Shown: positions 1 to 11,968, counted from the stretch's first letter. The stretch is 64,000 nt of DNA from Sphingomonas phyllosphaerae 5.2 (GCF_000419605.1 NZ_ATTI01000001.1:657501-721500), one strand, 5' to 3'. The notes: a model not told the origin generated them from the letters alone. Made by a program: numbers and translations.

Positions 1-2014
<2,014 letters not shown>

Positions 2015-2133
2015 GCACACACCCCCAACATCAACGTTGGATGTGGGTGACTTCCAGACAAATCATAATGTGCATCGATTTTGAACCTCCCTGGCCTCAA
2101 CAACCAGGGAAAACCCCCGTATGCTGGCCCCAT

Positions 2134-2251
2134 TGCCTGGTGGCCATAGCGTCGGTGTCCCACCCGATCCCATCCCGAACTCGGACGTGAAACCCGACCG
2201 CGCCAATGGTACTATCGCTCAAGCGATGGAAGAGTAGGTCGCCGCCAGGCA
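2134..2251 (+). rRNA. rrf: 5S ribosomal RNA
   Basis: A roughly 118-nt 5S rRNA. The ends TGCCTGG and CCAGGCA pair as helix I, and the internal CCCGATCCCATCCCGAACTC and AAGAGTAGGTCG blocks are typical of bacterial 5S. It follows the 23S gene after a spacer of about 120 nt and precedes tRNA-fMet, the usual alphaproteobacterial rrn order. Confidence 0.96.
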
Positions 2252-2300
2252 TTGAAGCCAGCACACGCAAAGAACCCATCACAATCTCCAAAACACCCGG

Positions 2301-2377
<77 letters not shown>

Positions 2378-2396
2378 ACGCTATAGAACTCGCCAC

Positions 2397-2420
2397 GCCG
2401 CCCTTCGGGGCGGCATTGTC
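2397..2420 (+). terminator. Probable rrn operon terminator hairpin
   Basis: A perfect 7-bp stem (GCCGCCC / GGGCGGC) with a TTCG tetraloop at 2397-2414, 20 nt after tRNA-fMet. The following bases are only moderately T-rich (ATTGTCGTTTGT). Position and loop make it the likely end of the rrn transcript. Confidence 0.7.
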
Positions 2421-2429
2421 GTTTGTGGC

Positions 2430-2585
2430 TCAGACCAACAAGTCCGACACCTTCGCCACCACCTCCGCCTCGGGGCCGTGATCACCGTTCGGGTAGATCG
2501 TCACGGTCGCGATGAGCGTCGACAGGAACCCTGCGGCTCGGCCGCGGACAGTCTCGTCGTTCAGCGGTTTGCCAAGCCTGCCAAC
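2430..2585 (-). pseudogene. C-terminal remnant of a large serine recombinase
   Basis: One reading frame of about 51 codons ends in TGA at 2430-2432 and is closed upstream by TAA at 2586-2588. It has no start codon. The translated segment (KPLNDETVRG...FLSTLIATVTIYPNG...VAKVSDLLV) resembles the extreme C-terminus of serine site-specific recombinases, where a coiled segment is followed by an (L)xxLIxxxxIxP strand and a final hydrophobic strand. The catalytic domain is absent from the flanking sequence. If correct, it is the relic of an integrated element next to the rrn operon. The match is by eye over a short segment. Confidence 0.4.
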
Positions 2586-3317
2586 TTATTGACGTGCTTT
2601 CCATTTTCAGGCCGCTGATAAATGGCGTCACCGGGAGCATGGTCGTCGTCGCGGTCGGCATGTGCCGCCGCACGATTGTGCTTCGCGGGGCGACCTCTCC
2701 AAGGTTCAGGACGTATTCCATTCCCGTGTGGGTGTCGGATGCAACGAGCGTCGCGGAGTGGGTGGGCCTACGTCCCGGCAGGACGTCTCGCTGCGCCCTG
2801 CAACGCCGACAGCTCGGTACCAGGCTGTGGCGTGTGCCTCCTTGAGCGGCTCGCCAGTGATCAGCATTCCGTACTACATACCGCCTCGGCAGCCTCAACA
2901 AGCCCAAGGTCATGGTCGACCGTCGCAGTCAGTGGCCGGATCATGGTGCAAGGCCTGTCCCGCTACAGCTTTCGGAGCATCTGCAACCCGGCCACCAGCA
3001 GCCTCGCCGGTTCTAGTCTAGACACCAGCATCCGATAGATCGCGTCGTACAATCCGGTGGATGGCGCCGGCGTCCGGACGAACCGGTTCGCGCCATATCC
3101 TTGTCGATACCCGGGAGGGGCCTTCTCACCGCCTACGGCGTTGCGAGCCGAGGCGCGCTGAGTGCGCAGAAGTTCGCCAATGGTCACGGCCGAAGCGGCT
3201 CTATACCGGGACCGCCGACGTCTTGTCGGTCAGCACTCAAGGTATCTTAACCCCCGATTGTCGCGCGTGCGGGAGGCGGAGCGTGGCGGCAGGCGTTATG
3301 CGCCGCCACGCTCCGCA
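2586..3317. other. Gene-free stretch between rrn and gdhB
   Basis: About 730 bp with only short overlapping ORFs in several frames, none of which resembles a known family or has a convincing ribosome-binding site. Together with the recombinase relic on its left it looks like decayed mobile DNA. Confidence 0.5.
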
Positions 3318-6300
3318 TCAGCGGCCGAGCAGCACGCGCGCTTGGCCGGCGATCTGCGCCAGCATCGCGGCGTTGGGCGCCTGCGCGTTGCGCGCACGAT
3401 CGATGACTGCGCGGAACTGCCCGACACGTGCCGCATTGCGCGCGAGCCATTCGTCGACGAGCGTGACGGGATCGCCGCCGCCGCCGCGGCCCAGGAAGTC
3501 GAGACGGAGCTGTTGGAAATCGCGGGCTAGGCCGGCGATCAGCAGCCGTTCCCACGGATCGCTGGGGCTGATGCGCGTCGCGGTCCCCTGCGCCCAGTCG
3601 AGGCCGAGGCCTTCGCCGAGCCGGGTGAAGGCGCGTGCCAATTGCGTCTCGTCGATCTTCGCGCGCTCCCCGAGGTCGGCGAGACCGACGGCGCCATCCA
3701 GCTCGAACAGGCGTACGACGCGGATCGCGAGGTCGTGCGGGGCGCCGGCGGCTTCGAGCGTGTCGGCGATGCGGCGCGAATGAGCACGGGTCTCGTCGAG
3801 CAGTAGCTCGGGAGTCGCTGCCTCAAGCCGATCGATCCCGCCCGACAGGCGCGCGAGCACGGTCGAAGGCATTGTTCCAGGTGCGGTGGCGCGCAACAGG
3901 TCGGCGATCTGCGAGCGTACCGCGACCGCGACCTCGTCGAAAAGCGCAAGCCGTCCGCTCTCCGGCATCGCGGTGGTCTCGATGGCGTGCCACAAGGCGG
4001 CAAGATCGAACTGGCGTTCGACGACGACGAACATCGCCGCGATGTCCGACAATGTCGCGCCTTCCTCCTCGGCGAGCTCGAACGGGTGGAGGATGCCGAT
4101 GCGGTTGATGATGCGGTTGGCAAGCTTGGTCGCGATGATCTCGCCACGCAGGCGGTGCGCGTCGATCGCGGTGGCGAACCGCTCCTGCATCGCGCGCGGG
4201 AAAGCGGCGTGGAGGTCGGGGAGCAAGGCCGTATCGTCGCCGAGCGGCGAATGCTCGATCGCGTCCTGCAGCGACAGCTTGGCCGTGGCGAGCAGCACCG
4301 CGAGTTCGGGACGGGTCAGCCCGCGGCCCTCGCCGGTGCGGCGCAGCAGATCGGTGTTACCGGCCAGTCCCTCGACCTGCCGGTCGAGCCGCCCGGCTTC
4401 CTCGAACACCTCGATCAGGCGGACGTAGCTGGGCAGCGCCTGCGCGCCGCCGCCCTCGGCGATCGAAAGTCCGAGCGTCTGGAGGCGGTTGTCCTCCAGC
4501 ACGAGGTGCGCGACGTCGTCGGTCATGCTGCCGAGCAGCGTGTTGCGGTCCTCGAACGACAGGCGGCCCTCGATCATCTCGCGGTTGAGCGCGATCTTGA
4601 TGTTGACCTCGTTGTCCGAGCAGTCGACGCCCGCGGAATTATCAATGAAATCAGTATTGATCCGCCCGCCGCGCGCGGCGAACGCGATGCGGGCGGCCTG
4701 GGTGACGCCGAGGTTCGCGCCTTCGCCGATCGCGATGGCGCGCAGTTCCTCGGCATCCACGCGGAGGCGGTCGTTGGCGGGATCGCCGACCGTGGCGTTG
4801 TTCTCGGCCGCGGCTTTCACGTAAGTGCCGATACCACCGAACCAAATCAGGTCGGCCGGGCTCTTCAGGATCGCCGAGATCAGCGCGGTCGGCTCCAGCC
4901 GGTCGGCGACGATGCCGAGCGCGGCCTGCACCTGCGGGGTGAGCGGGATCGATTTGGTGTCGCGTGGGAACACGCCGCCGCCCGTCGAAATCACGCTGGT
5001 GTCGTAATCGGCCCAACTGGAGCGCGGCAGGGCGAACATCCGTGCGCGTTCGTCCCAGCTTTTCGCGGGATCGGGATCGGGATCGAGGAAGATGTGGCGG
5101 TGGTCGAACGCCGCGACCAGCTTGACCGCCTTCGACAGTAGCAGGCCGTTGCCGAACACGTCGCCCGACATGTCGCCGCAGCCGACGACGCGGATCGATT
5201 CCGACTGCACGTCCAGCCCGCGTTCGGCGAAGTGGCGCTGGACCGAGACCCACGCCCCCTTGGCGGTGATCCCCATCGCCTTGTGGTCGTAGCCCTGCGA
5301 CCCGCCGCTGGCGAACGCATCGCCCAGCCAGAAGTCACGATCGAGCGCGAGCCGATTCGCGACGTCGCTGAACGTCGCGGTGCCCTTGTCGGCGGCGACC
5401 ACGAAATAGGGATCCTCGCCGTCGAGGATCGTCACGCCCTCGGGATGGACGACCGAGGTGCCGACGATGTTGTCGGTGATCGACAGCAACGTGCGGATGA
5501 AGATGCGATACGCCTCGGTGCCTTCCGCCAGCCACGCGTCGCGGTTCGACGGAGCGGGGAGTTGCTTGGCGTAGAAACCGCCCTTCGCGCCGGTCGGCAC
5601 GATGACGGCGTTCTTGACGCGCTGCGCCTTCATCAGCCCGAGGATCTCGGTGCGGAAATCGTCGCGGCGATCGGACCAGCGCAGCCCGCCGCGTGCGACC
5701 GGGCCGGCGCGCAGGTGGATGCCCTCGACACGCGGGGAATAGACCCACACCTCGCGCCACGGCAGCGGGGCGGGAAGGCCGGGGATCAACGCGCTGTCGA
5801 GCTTGAAGGCGAGCGCCTCGTTCGCGGCCTCGGTAAAGGCATTCGTGCGCAACGTCGCGTCGATCACGGCGCGGAAGGCGCGCAGGATACGGTCGTCGTC
5901 GATCCCGGTCACCGCATCGAGCCCGGCGTCGATCACCGCCTGCGCCGCCTCGGCACCGCCGGTCGCCGCAGGATCGTGGATCGCGGTGAAGCGCGCCACC
6001 AGCGCATGCGTCACGTCGCGCACGCGGGTGAGCGTATCGACGACGTTGGCGGGGCCGTAGCTCATGCCGGCCTGCCGCAAGTAGCGATACCAGGCGCGGA
6101 AGAGGACCACCGCCGATGGCGACAGCCCGGCCTCCAGCATCAGGCGGTTGAAGCCGTCGTCCTCGGCGTGGCCCTCGAGCACCTGTGCGAGCGCTTCCTG
6201 GAGCGTGTCGGCCGCCGCGAGGACCGCGGGAATGTCTGCCTTGGTCTCCAGCGTGAAGTCGTGGATCGAGCTGCGTTCCTCGTCGGTCAGCGCGGTCGGC

Positions 6301-7946
6301 ATCTCCTCGATCACGCGGAAGCCGAAATGCTCCAGCGCCGGAACCGCGTCCGACAACGCCAGCGGTCCACCCTGGCGATAGACCTTGAGGTGGAGGATGC
6401 CGTCGCCGCTGGCGGTGAAGCGCACCTCGCGGTCGGCATCGTCGACCAGGTTGGCGATCGAGACGATGTCGCGCGCCGCTTCGTCGGCGGTCGCGCCGGT
6501 GCGATAACGCGGCGGGAAGGCGGCGGCGTGACGCAGCGCGAGGCGCGCGGCACGCGCCGGCCCGACCTCGTCCGCGAGCGCGGCCTCGATCGACGGCGCC
6601 CAGCCGCGGACCATCTTCTCCAGCTCGGCATCCAGCGTCAGCGCGTCGGGCAGCACGCCCGAACTGCGCAGGTCGACGGTGTAGCGCAGCAACGCGACAC
6701 GGCCGTCCTCGACGCTGGTCGACCAGTTGAGCACCTGACCATTCGCGGCCTCGGCCAGCATCTCGCCGATCGCGACGCGGCGCGCGGTGGTCAACTCGTC
6801 GCGCGGCAGCCAGACGAACGCATAGAGATGACGACCGAGCGGGGAGGGGACCAGCACCAGCTTGGGCCGCGGACGATCCGCGAGGCTCATCGCGGTGAGC
6901 GCCAGTTCCTCCATCGACGCGGCATCGACCGCGATCATCAGATCGTGCGGCAGCGTGGCGATGGCATGCGTCAGCGCCTTGCCGGTGTGACCGGCGGGAT
7001 CGAAGCCGAACTTCGCCTCGCTGGCGGCCAGGCGCTGGCGGAGCACCGGCACGCTGCGCGGCGGTGCGTTGAGCGCCGCCGAGGTCCACAGCCCGGCGTG
7101 GATCGACAGGCCGGTGACACGTCCGCCGGTGTGGATCGGCACCACCAGCAGGTCCAGCGGGACGCGGCGATGAACCGGCGAGATCAGGCTGGACTTGAGC
7201 AGCAGCGGCGCGGCGTTGCCGGCGCCGAAATAGTCGATCGCCAGCCGCCGCGACCGGTCGGCGAGGATCGGCACCTCATGCTCGTTGGCGATGATGCCGC
7301 GCGGGGCAATGGTGTCGGCATGGCCATCGGCGTGCCAGCGCTCGTGCCCGAGCAGCGTGAAGTGGCGGTCGAGGAACCAGCGCAGCAGCGCCGCACCCTC
7401 GGGATCGCCGCCGACATCGTCGATCACCCCGGCATCGGCCGCGAGCGTGCCCTGCATCGCGCGCCAATCGCGTACCGCGACGCGGACGTCGGCGAGCAGC
7501 CGCTCGATCTCGTCGGTCAGCGCGCGGCGATCGCGCGCATCGACCCGCTCCAGCTCGACGTAGATCATCGATTCGGGGCGGCCGTCGGGATCCTCGATCC
7601 CGGTCAGCCGGCCCTCGGCATCGCGCGTGACGCGGACGACGGGGTGGATGACGCGATCGACCGCGATGTCACGGTCGCCGATCGCCGCGGCGACCGAATC
7701 GACCAGGAAGGGCATGTCATCGTTGACGATCGCGAGCCGCATCCGCCGCCGTGCGCCATCGCCGGGAAGCTGTTCCAGCGCGAGTGCCGGGGTGCCGGCG
7801 GGGCGCACCGCTGCGGTTTGCGCCAGGAAGGCCGCAGCCTCCGCCTGCTTCTCCTCGCCGAACCCGGCGAGCTCGCCGGGCAGCGCGCGATAGGTGAGCC
7901 GCGCCGCCAGCGCCGCAGACAGTATCTGAAGAGACTTTTCGGCCAT
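3318..7946 (-). CDS. gdhB: NAD-specific glutamate dehydrogenase (large, ~180-kDa class)
   Basis: Oxidative deamination of glutamate to 2-oxoglutarate and ammonia with NAD+, a cytosolic link between amino-acid catabolism and the TCA cycle. The 1,542-residue length is that of the L_180 family of NAD-GDHs. The N-terminal part carries the regulatory ACT-like region (for example FLVDSV near residue 80), and the catalytic core begins around residue 720 with RVEGIHLRAGPVARGGLRWS followed by TGAKGGF and later GDMSGDVFGNG. The start is the ATG at 7944-7946. The PAS-domain gene ends 63 bp upstream on the same strand, so the two are probably cotranscribed. The plus strand opposite contains a 1,360-codon open frame that is a high-GC shadow. 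Confidence 0.96.
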   Translation of the reverse strand: MAEKSLQILSAALAARLTYRALPGELAGFGEEKQAEAAAFLAQTAAVRPAGTPALALEQLPGDGARRRMRLAIVNDDMPFLVDSVAAAIGDRDIAVDRVIHPVVRVTRDAEGRLTGIEDPDGRPESMIYVELERVDARDRRALTDEIERLLADVRVAVRDWRAMQGTLAADAGVIDDVGGDPEGAALLRWFLDRHFTLLGHERWHADGHADTIAPRGIIANEHEVPILADRSRRLAIDYFGAGNAAPLLLKSSLISPVHRRVPLDLLVVPIHTGGRVTGLSIHAGLWTSAALNAPPRSVPVLRQRLAASEAKFGFDPAGHTGKALTHAIATLPHDLMIAVDAASMEELALTAMSLADRPRPKLVLVPSPLGRHLYAFVWLPRDELTTARRVAIGEMLAEAANGQVLNWSTSVEDGRVALLRYTVDLRSSGVLPDALTLDAELEKMVRGWAPSIEAALADEVGPARAARLALRHAAAFPPRYRTGATADEAARDIVSIANLVDDADREVRFTASGDGILHLKVYRQGGPLALSDAVPALEHFGFRVIEEMPTALTDEERSSIHDFTLETKADIPAVLAAADTLQEALAQVLEGHAEDDGFNRLMLEAGLSPSAVVLFRAWYRYLRQAGMSYGPANVVDTLTRVRDVTHALVARFTAIHDPAATGGAEAAQAVIDAGLDAVTGIDDDRILRAFRAVIDATLRTNAFTEAANEALAFKLDSALIPGLPAPLPWREVWVYSPRVEGIHLRAGPVARGGLRWSDRRDDFRTEILGLMKAQRVKNAVIVPTGAKGGFYAKQLPAPSNRDAWLAEGTEAYRIFIRTLLSITDNIVGTSVVHPEGVTILDGEDPYFVVAADKGTATFSDVANRLALDRDFWLGDAFASGGSQGYDHKAMGITAKGAWVSVQRHFAERGLDVQSESIRVVGCGDMSGDVFGNGLLLSKAVKLVAAFDHRHIFLDPDPDPAKSWDERARMFALPRSSWADYDTSVISTGGGVFPRDTKSIPLTPQVQAALGIVADRLEPTALISAILKSPADLIWFGGIGTYVKAAAENNATVGDPANDRLRVDAEELRAIAIGEGANLGVTQAARIAFAARGGRINTDFIDNSAGVDCSDNEVNIKIALNREMIEGRLSFEDRNTLLGSMTDDVAHLVLEDNRLQTLGLSIAEGGGAQALPSYVRLIEVFEEAGRLDRQVEGLAGNTDLLRRTGEGRGLTRPELAVLLATAKLSLQDAIEHSPLGDDTALLPDLHAAFPRAMQERFATAIDAHRLRGEIIATKLANRIINRIGILHPFELAEEEGATLSDIAAMFVVVERQFDLAALWHAIETTAMPESGRLALFDEVAVAVRSQIADLLRATAPGTMPSTVLARLSGGIDRLEAATPELLLDETRAHSRRIADTLEAAGAPHDLAIRVVRLFELDGAVGLADLGERAKIDETQLARAFTRLGEGLGLDWAQGTATRISPSDPWERLLIAGLARDFQQLRLDFLGRGGGGDPVTLVDEWLARNAARVGQFRAVIDRARNAQAPNAAMLAQIAGQARVLLGR

Positions 7947-8009
7947 AGGCGCTGCTATGCGCCCCCCCGGCGGCTATCTCAAGGCTTGCCGCACTGCGTC
8001 ATCGCGCGA

Positions 8010-9239
8010 TCACGACAGGCGGCGCAGCACCTGTTCGACAAGGCGGGTGTCGTCGCCGACCGTGCCGACGACGACGATGCCGTTTGCGGTGGCGCGGCCG
8101 AGCAGCACGACCGGCGCGCCTTCGTCCAGCCCGCTGTCGATCGCGAGTTCGGCGAGCACCGCACGGTCGGCGAGCGGCAGCGCCAGGGGGCGATCGCCCG
8201 CGTCGGGCTGGCGCGCGGCGCGTTCGGCGGCGACGATGCCCTTCACGCCGCCTTCGGCGCGCTCCAGCGCGTGCGCCAGCGCCCCTTCGCCGATACCGCT
8301 GCGCTGTGCCCAGGCGAGCACGGTCGCCGCCTCGGTCAGGCGGGTCTTGTCATGGTCGATGCCGAAGACGAGCTTGGCGATCGCCGTCATCGGCGCGCGC
8401 GCCTGCGGGCGGATGCCGGCCTCGACGAGCAGCGTCTCCAGCCGGTCGGGATCGGCAGCGGCAGCGAGCGCGACATCATGTGCACGGCCCAGCGCGCGGT
8501 AGAGCGCGGCGTGGCTGCGGGTACGCGCGGCGCGTGCCGAGGCGGCGCTTTCGCGCGCGGCGGCGAGGCGATCGTCGAGCGTCAGCGGAGCCGCTTCTTC
8601 GCCGCCGGCGGCGCACGGGCCGTCCGCCCAGACGCCGCCGGGCAGCGGATCGTGGCGCGGCGTGGGCAGGACCGCGGCCAGCTCTGCGTCGAGCCCGCGC
8701 TGGTCGGCCACGGCGACCAGTTCCTTCCAGTTGATGACGCCGTAGATATAGTCGATCGTCTGCGCATTCGACGAGAACGGCATCAGGATGCCGCGGTACA
8801 TCGTGGCGTGGCCGCGCGCGCCGGTGAATTCGGCCTCGAAGCCGATCGGCGCGCGATTGGCGATGATCTGCAGATAATGATCGGTCAGCCGCGACAGCAG
8901 CGAGCGCGACGGCACGTCGGCGATGCGCGCGATCGACTGGTCCATCGCGCATTCGTCACGCAGCGCGCGGCCGATGAACTGGATCGACGGGTTCTCGATC
9001 CCGGCGGAGAAATCCAGCAGCACGCTATGCGGGCCGAAGTCGGCGATGCCCTCCGGCTCCAGATCGCCGATCGCGGGATACGGACGGTCGCGCAGCAGGG
9101 ATACCCAGTGATTGTAGGCGCGGACGTGCATCCGGCGCTCGTCGGGGCCGATCGGCGCATGCGGTTCGCCCACCCCGCCCTCGGTGGGGTCGTCGTCCTG
9201 GCGAAGATCGTCGTAGCCGCGCGCGGTGTCCATGCTCAT
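8010..9239 (-). CDS. PAS_5-type PAS domain protein
   Basis: A 409-residue cytosolic protein with no signal peptide or membrane segment. Residues about 40-175 (AYNHWVSLLRDRPYPAI through the IDYIYGVINWKEL strand) have the layout of the PAS_5 family (PF07310), a sensory fold common in alphaproteobacteria. The C-terminal 200 residues are Ala/Arg-rich and mostly helical, ending in a small second domain (VVLLGRATANGIVVVGTVGDD). No output domain is recognised, so its signal and partner are unknown. It lies 63 bp upstream of gdhB in the same direction, suggesting a link to glutamate catabolism that rests on context only. Confidence 0.75.
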   Translation of the reverse strand: MSMDTARGYDDLRQDDDPTEGGVGEPHAPIGPDERRMHVRAYNHWVSLLRDRPYPAIGDLEPEGIADFGPHSVLLDFSAGIENPSIQFIGRALRDECAMDQSIARIADVPSRSLLSRLTDHYLQIIANRAPIGFEAEFTGARGHATMYRGILMPFSSNAQTIDYIYGVINWKELVAVADQRGLDAELAAVLPTPRHDPLPGGVWADGPCAAGGEEAAPLTLDDRLAAARESAASARAARTRSHAALYRALGRAHDVALAAAADPDRLETLLVEAGIRPQARAPMTAIAKLVFGIDHDKTRLTEAATVLAWAQRSGIGEGALAHALERAEGGVKGIVAAERAARQPDAGDRPLALPLADRAVLAELAIDSGLDEGAPVVLLGRATANGIVVVGTVGDDTRLVEQVLRRLS

Positions 9240-9391
9240 CGTCCCGGCGAGCGGCCTGTCATTGGGCCGAATCGCAAGAGTGCTTTTGCGCCGTGGATGG
9301 TAAACGCACGGTAAAGCCGCGAAGCGCTTGCCAGCGTCGTTTCACGGTGCTAGGCGGCGCCTCCACGACGCTTCCTGCGGGATGCGCGTAG

Positions 9392-9467
9392 GCCGCTTTA
9401 GCTCAGCTGGTAGAGCATCGCATTCGTAATGCGGGGGTCACAGGTTCGAGTCCTGTAAGCGGCACCA
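9392..9467 (+). tRNA. tRNA-Thr (CGU)
   Basis: A complete 76-nt cloverleaf: acceptor GCCGCTT/AAGCGGC, anticodon loop TTCGTAA giving CGU, T-arm CAGGTTCGAGTCCTG and an encoded CCA. Its 3' part from 9423 is repeated exactly at 15730-15776, so it served as an integration site for the adjoining island. Confidence 0.97.
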
Positions 9468-9469
9468 CC
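9423..9469 (+). repeat. Left attachment repeat (47 bp) of a tRNA-Thr-integrated island
   Basis: The sequence from the anticodon loop to two bases beyond CCA of tRNA-Thr is identical over 47 bp to 15730-15776. The flanking bases differ on both sides (A versus C before it, C versus T after it). This is the standard structure of an att core left by a tyrosine integrase that targets a tRNA 3' end and leaves the tRNA intact. Confidence 0.9.
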
Positions 9470-9836
9470 CCTTCCACAAGCTAGACGGCGGCGGCCATGG
9501 TAAACGCGCTTTGGCGTGGGTGCGTCGTGGGTTCCTTGTGGGAACGGCTCTGGCTTGGATGCGGTGAGCCGGCTGGTTCAAGGGCGTGAGCGTTGGGCGC
9601 AATCTGCTGGCAAGGCGGACAGGGCGTTCGATAGGGTAGCGAGAAGGACCCAGTTGCGGTCATTCGCGGGCGCTTTTCGGCTCCCCGCCTTCTGCCATTC
9701 ATTCATGTTGGTAGCGGAGTAGGTGCTGAGCCTCAGCCTTGCTCGCTGCCCCGCCAGCTTTCTCAAAAATGATCGAATTTCGGGAATTTGCTACGCCGGC
9801 TTGGGCGAGCCTGAGCCGGATGCGCAGCCCGCCGCG
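9470..9836. other. Gene-free left end of the island
   Basis: About 370 bp with short ORFs only. No integrase fragment, tRNA or recognisable regulatory element is seen. The serine hydrolase gene converges on it from the right. Confidence 0.5.
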
Positions 9837-11303
9837 CTACGTGCCTTTACGCAGTTTTGTCAGCATCTCGGCACTATGGTCATTGCCCGGGTTCAGCTTT
9901 AGCGCGCGCTCATATTCCGCGATCGCCCGGGTCTTGTCCTCGATCGCTGCCAGCGCATCGGCATAGCTGTCATGGGCGTTCGCGCTGTCCGGGTTCGCCG
10001 TGGCGTTATAGGCGAAGATCGCGGCGGCCGCCGGCGCACGTTTGGCGAAGAGCAGGCGATAGCCCCATTCGTTCAACCGGTCCTCGTTCAGGTGCAATTC
10101 GGGGTGCTGGCGCCTCGCAGCTGCGACGCTGCCCGGCACATCGGTATAGTCGCTCGCCTCCAGCGTGCGTTCCAGCGAGGCAAACCCGACAAATGGCCCC
10201 AGCAAGGCAGCACGGATCACGCCGGCGAGTTGTTCCAACTGATACTGGACATCGCCGCCGCCCCGATTGCTCAGCAGGACGATGCCGTAGCGCGAAGCCG
10301 GATAAAAATCGCAATAGCTGGAGCAGCCGAAGCTGCCACCGCTATGGCGATAATAGAGCTGGCTGTCGGCAGCCTTGGCGATGATCCAGTGGAAGCCGAT
10401 CGCCTGATGGTCCGTTGTTCCCCACAACGGCTGCTGCGTCCGTGCGACGGCAGCATCACGCGCGGCAATTTGCGCTTGGAGATAGCGGGCCATATCCGCC
10501 GTACCATAACGCAGACCACCCGCCGGCAGGATGATCGGCAGCGACAGCGCCGGCATCGCCTTCTCATCATAGCCGATTGCGAGCCGCGTGGGCGGGATCG
10601 GCCCGGTGCCGCCACGCATGCCGAGCGGCTTCTCGATATAGCGGGCGACCAGGGTCGGATAGGGCTGGCCGTAGATCCGCGACAACAGGATGCCGAGCAG
10701 TTCGGACGCGGTGTTGGAATGGCGCGTCTCCCGGGCAGGCGTATCGATCAGCTCCACCTTGGCGAGATCGCGGAGGAAGTCCGACGGCGTGTAATTCTGA
10801 TAGAATTGCGTGACGCGTAGCGGGAGTTCGGCAGGCGTCGAGTTGCCCAGCCCCCCACCCCAATCGGGGATATTGTTCGGCAGGGCAGATGTGGTGGTGA
10901 CGATGTCGGCAAAGGTGATCGGACGCCCGTCCTTGGCCAGATTGTCGAAGCTGGACGGCAGATAACGGCGGATATCGTCGTTCAGCCCGACACGCTTCTC
11001 CTGGATCGCGTGCGCCAGGATCAGTCCGGTAAAGGTCTTGGTGATCGACCCGATTTCATAGACGCTATCTCTACTGGCGAGCGCGCCGTCGCGTACCGCG
11101 AAACCCGCATCGTGATATTGCGTCACCCCATCGCGCACGATCGCGACGGAGATGCCATCAGCTTTCGCATCATTCAGGAACGAGGCAAGCAGGGGGGCGA
11201 TCGGGTCGGCCGGCACTGCGGCGCGAAGCCCCATGGACGTCGTAGAGAAAGCCAACGCGGGCACTGTTTTCAACAGATCACGCCGTAGCCATTCTCGCTT
11301 CAT
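9837..11303 (-). CDS. Serine hydrolase (class C beta-lactamase fold) with C-terminal TPR-like segment
   Basis: A 488-residue exported protein. The N-terminus is a signal peptide with paired arginines (KREWLRRDLLKTVPALAFS), possibly a Tat substrate. The beta-lactamase/DD-peptidase fold covers residues about 30-370: SITK (SxxK nucleophile motif) near 87, the expected second motif region around HSNTASELLG, and HSGG in place of the KTG triad near 320. Residues about 400-486 (AKRAPAAAAIFAYNATANPDSANAHDSYADAL...RALKLNPGN) form two TPR-like helical repeats. Such proteins are esterases, peptidases or PBP-like enzymes; no substrate can be named. It is the only complete non-IS gene in the island. Confidence 0.85.
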   Translation of the reverse strand: MKREWLRRDLLKTVPALAFSTTSMGLRAAVPADPIAPLLASFLNDAKADGISVAIVRDGVTQYHDAGFAVRDGALASRDSVYEIGSITKTFTGLILAHAIQEKRVGLNDDIRRYLPSSFDNLAKDGRPITFADIVTTTSALPNNIPDWGGGLGNSTPAELPLRVTQFYQNYTPSDFLRDLAKVELIDTPARETRHSNTASELLGILLSRIYGQPYPTLVARYIEKPLGMRGGTGPIPPTRLAIGYDEKAMPALSLPIILPAGGLRYGTADMARYLQAQIAARDAAVARTQQPLWGTTDHQAIGFHWIIAKAADSQLYYRHSGGSFGCSSYCDFYPASRYGIVLLSNRGGGDVQYQLEQLAGVIRAALLGPFVGFASLERTLEASDYTDVPGSVAAARRQHPELHLNEDRLNEWGYRLLFAKRAPAAAAIFAYNATANPDSANAHDSYADALAAIEDKTRAIAEYERALKLNPGNDHSAEMLTKLRKGT

Positions 11304-11959
11304 CGCTCGCTTCCCTTCAATACCAGATCATAATCGAGGCCTCATTGCGGCGTCGAGGTCAGGCTTTCTCGATTGGGGAACGGGACGTGGGAAAGAGGCC
11401 GCGCCGATCGTACCCACAGGCGTTCGAGACACCCACTTTCCCGAAATCTGTTCCCGATTGCACTTTCCCGGAACGGCTCGGTGGAGACGGAGAAATGGGA
11501 AAGCCCCGAGCTTCCCAAAGCAGCAAGTTTCGGGAAAGCGACAGCACTGGGAAAGGCCACAATGGGCCATGCGGCCGTCAGCCGCTCCGGGGCTGAGGAG
11601 ACCCATAATCCGCCGTTCAGCGCCGCTCAGCCGCTTCCCGCAGTCGGACGCTCGTTCATCGGCTGCGAAAAGGAGGCACACCCTACCCGGTGTAACCGCA
11701 GAAAATGAGGAACAGACCGCAGAAATCAGCCATCTTCCAGACACCGGACAGCCCACCGTTGACGCCTGCGGAATGCTGCACGGTAGCCCCGAAAGGCGGC
11801 TTACCGGACCCGTTCGGAGCGTGTTCGCTGGCCTGCGGGACGGGCGAGCGCGCGACCGTGGACGGCAACCTTGCCCGGCGCAGCAACTTAGCACCGGGCG
11901 TCTACTGAGACCAGAAACTAACCGGCTTCGGCCTTCGCGTCCGCGACAGCGGACACAAG
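11304..11959. other. Non-coding island segment carrying a GGGAAAG motif cluster
   Basis: About 650 bp upstream of the serine hydrolase gene. Several overlapping short ORFs exist on both strands without family resemblance. The left part is rich in GGGAAAG motifs, annotated separately; the right part, up to the IS21 end at 11960, shows nothing recognisable. Confidence 0.5.
11389..11555. repeat. Cluster of GGGAAAG motifs on both strands
   Basis: The 7-mer GGGAAAG occurs exactly six times in 167 bp: forward at 11389, 11497, 11532 and 11549, and as CTTTCCC at 11436 and 11463. Two further copies lack one base (near 11451 and 11511). Spacing is irregular (17-47 bp). By chance about 0.02 copies would be expected in this length for equal base frequencies. 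Function is unknown: protein-binding iterons, a structured RNA or a decayed repeat array are all possible. Confidence 0.6.
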
Positions 11960-11968
11960 TGTAAATAG

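Noticed and set aside
5232..9314. Very long open frame (1,360 codons) on the plus strand opposite gdhB and the PAS gene
   Set aside because: It lies antisense to two clear genes, has no family resemblance, and is rich in Arg/Ala/Gly/Asp as expected for shadow frames in high-GC DNA.
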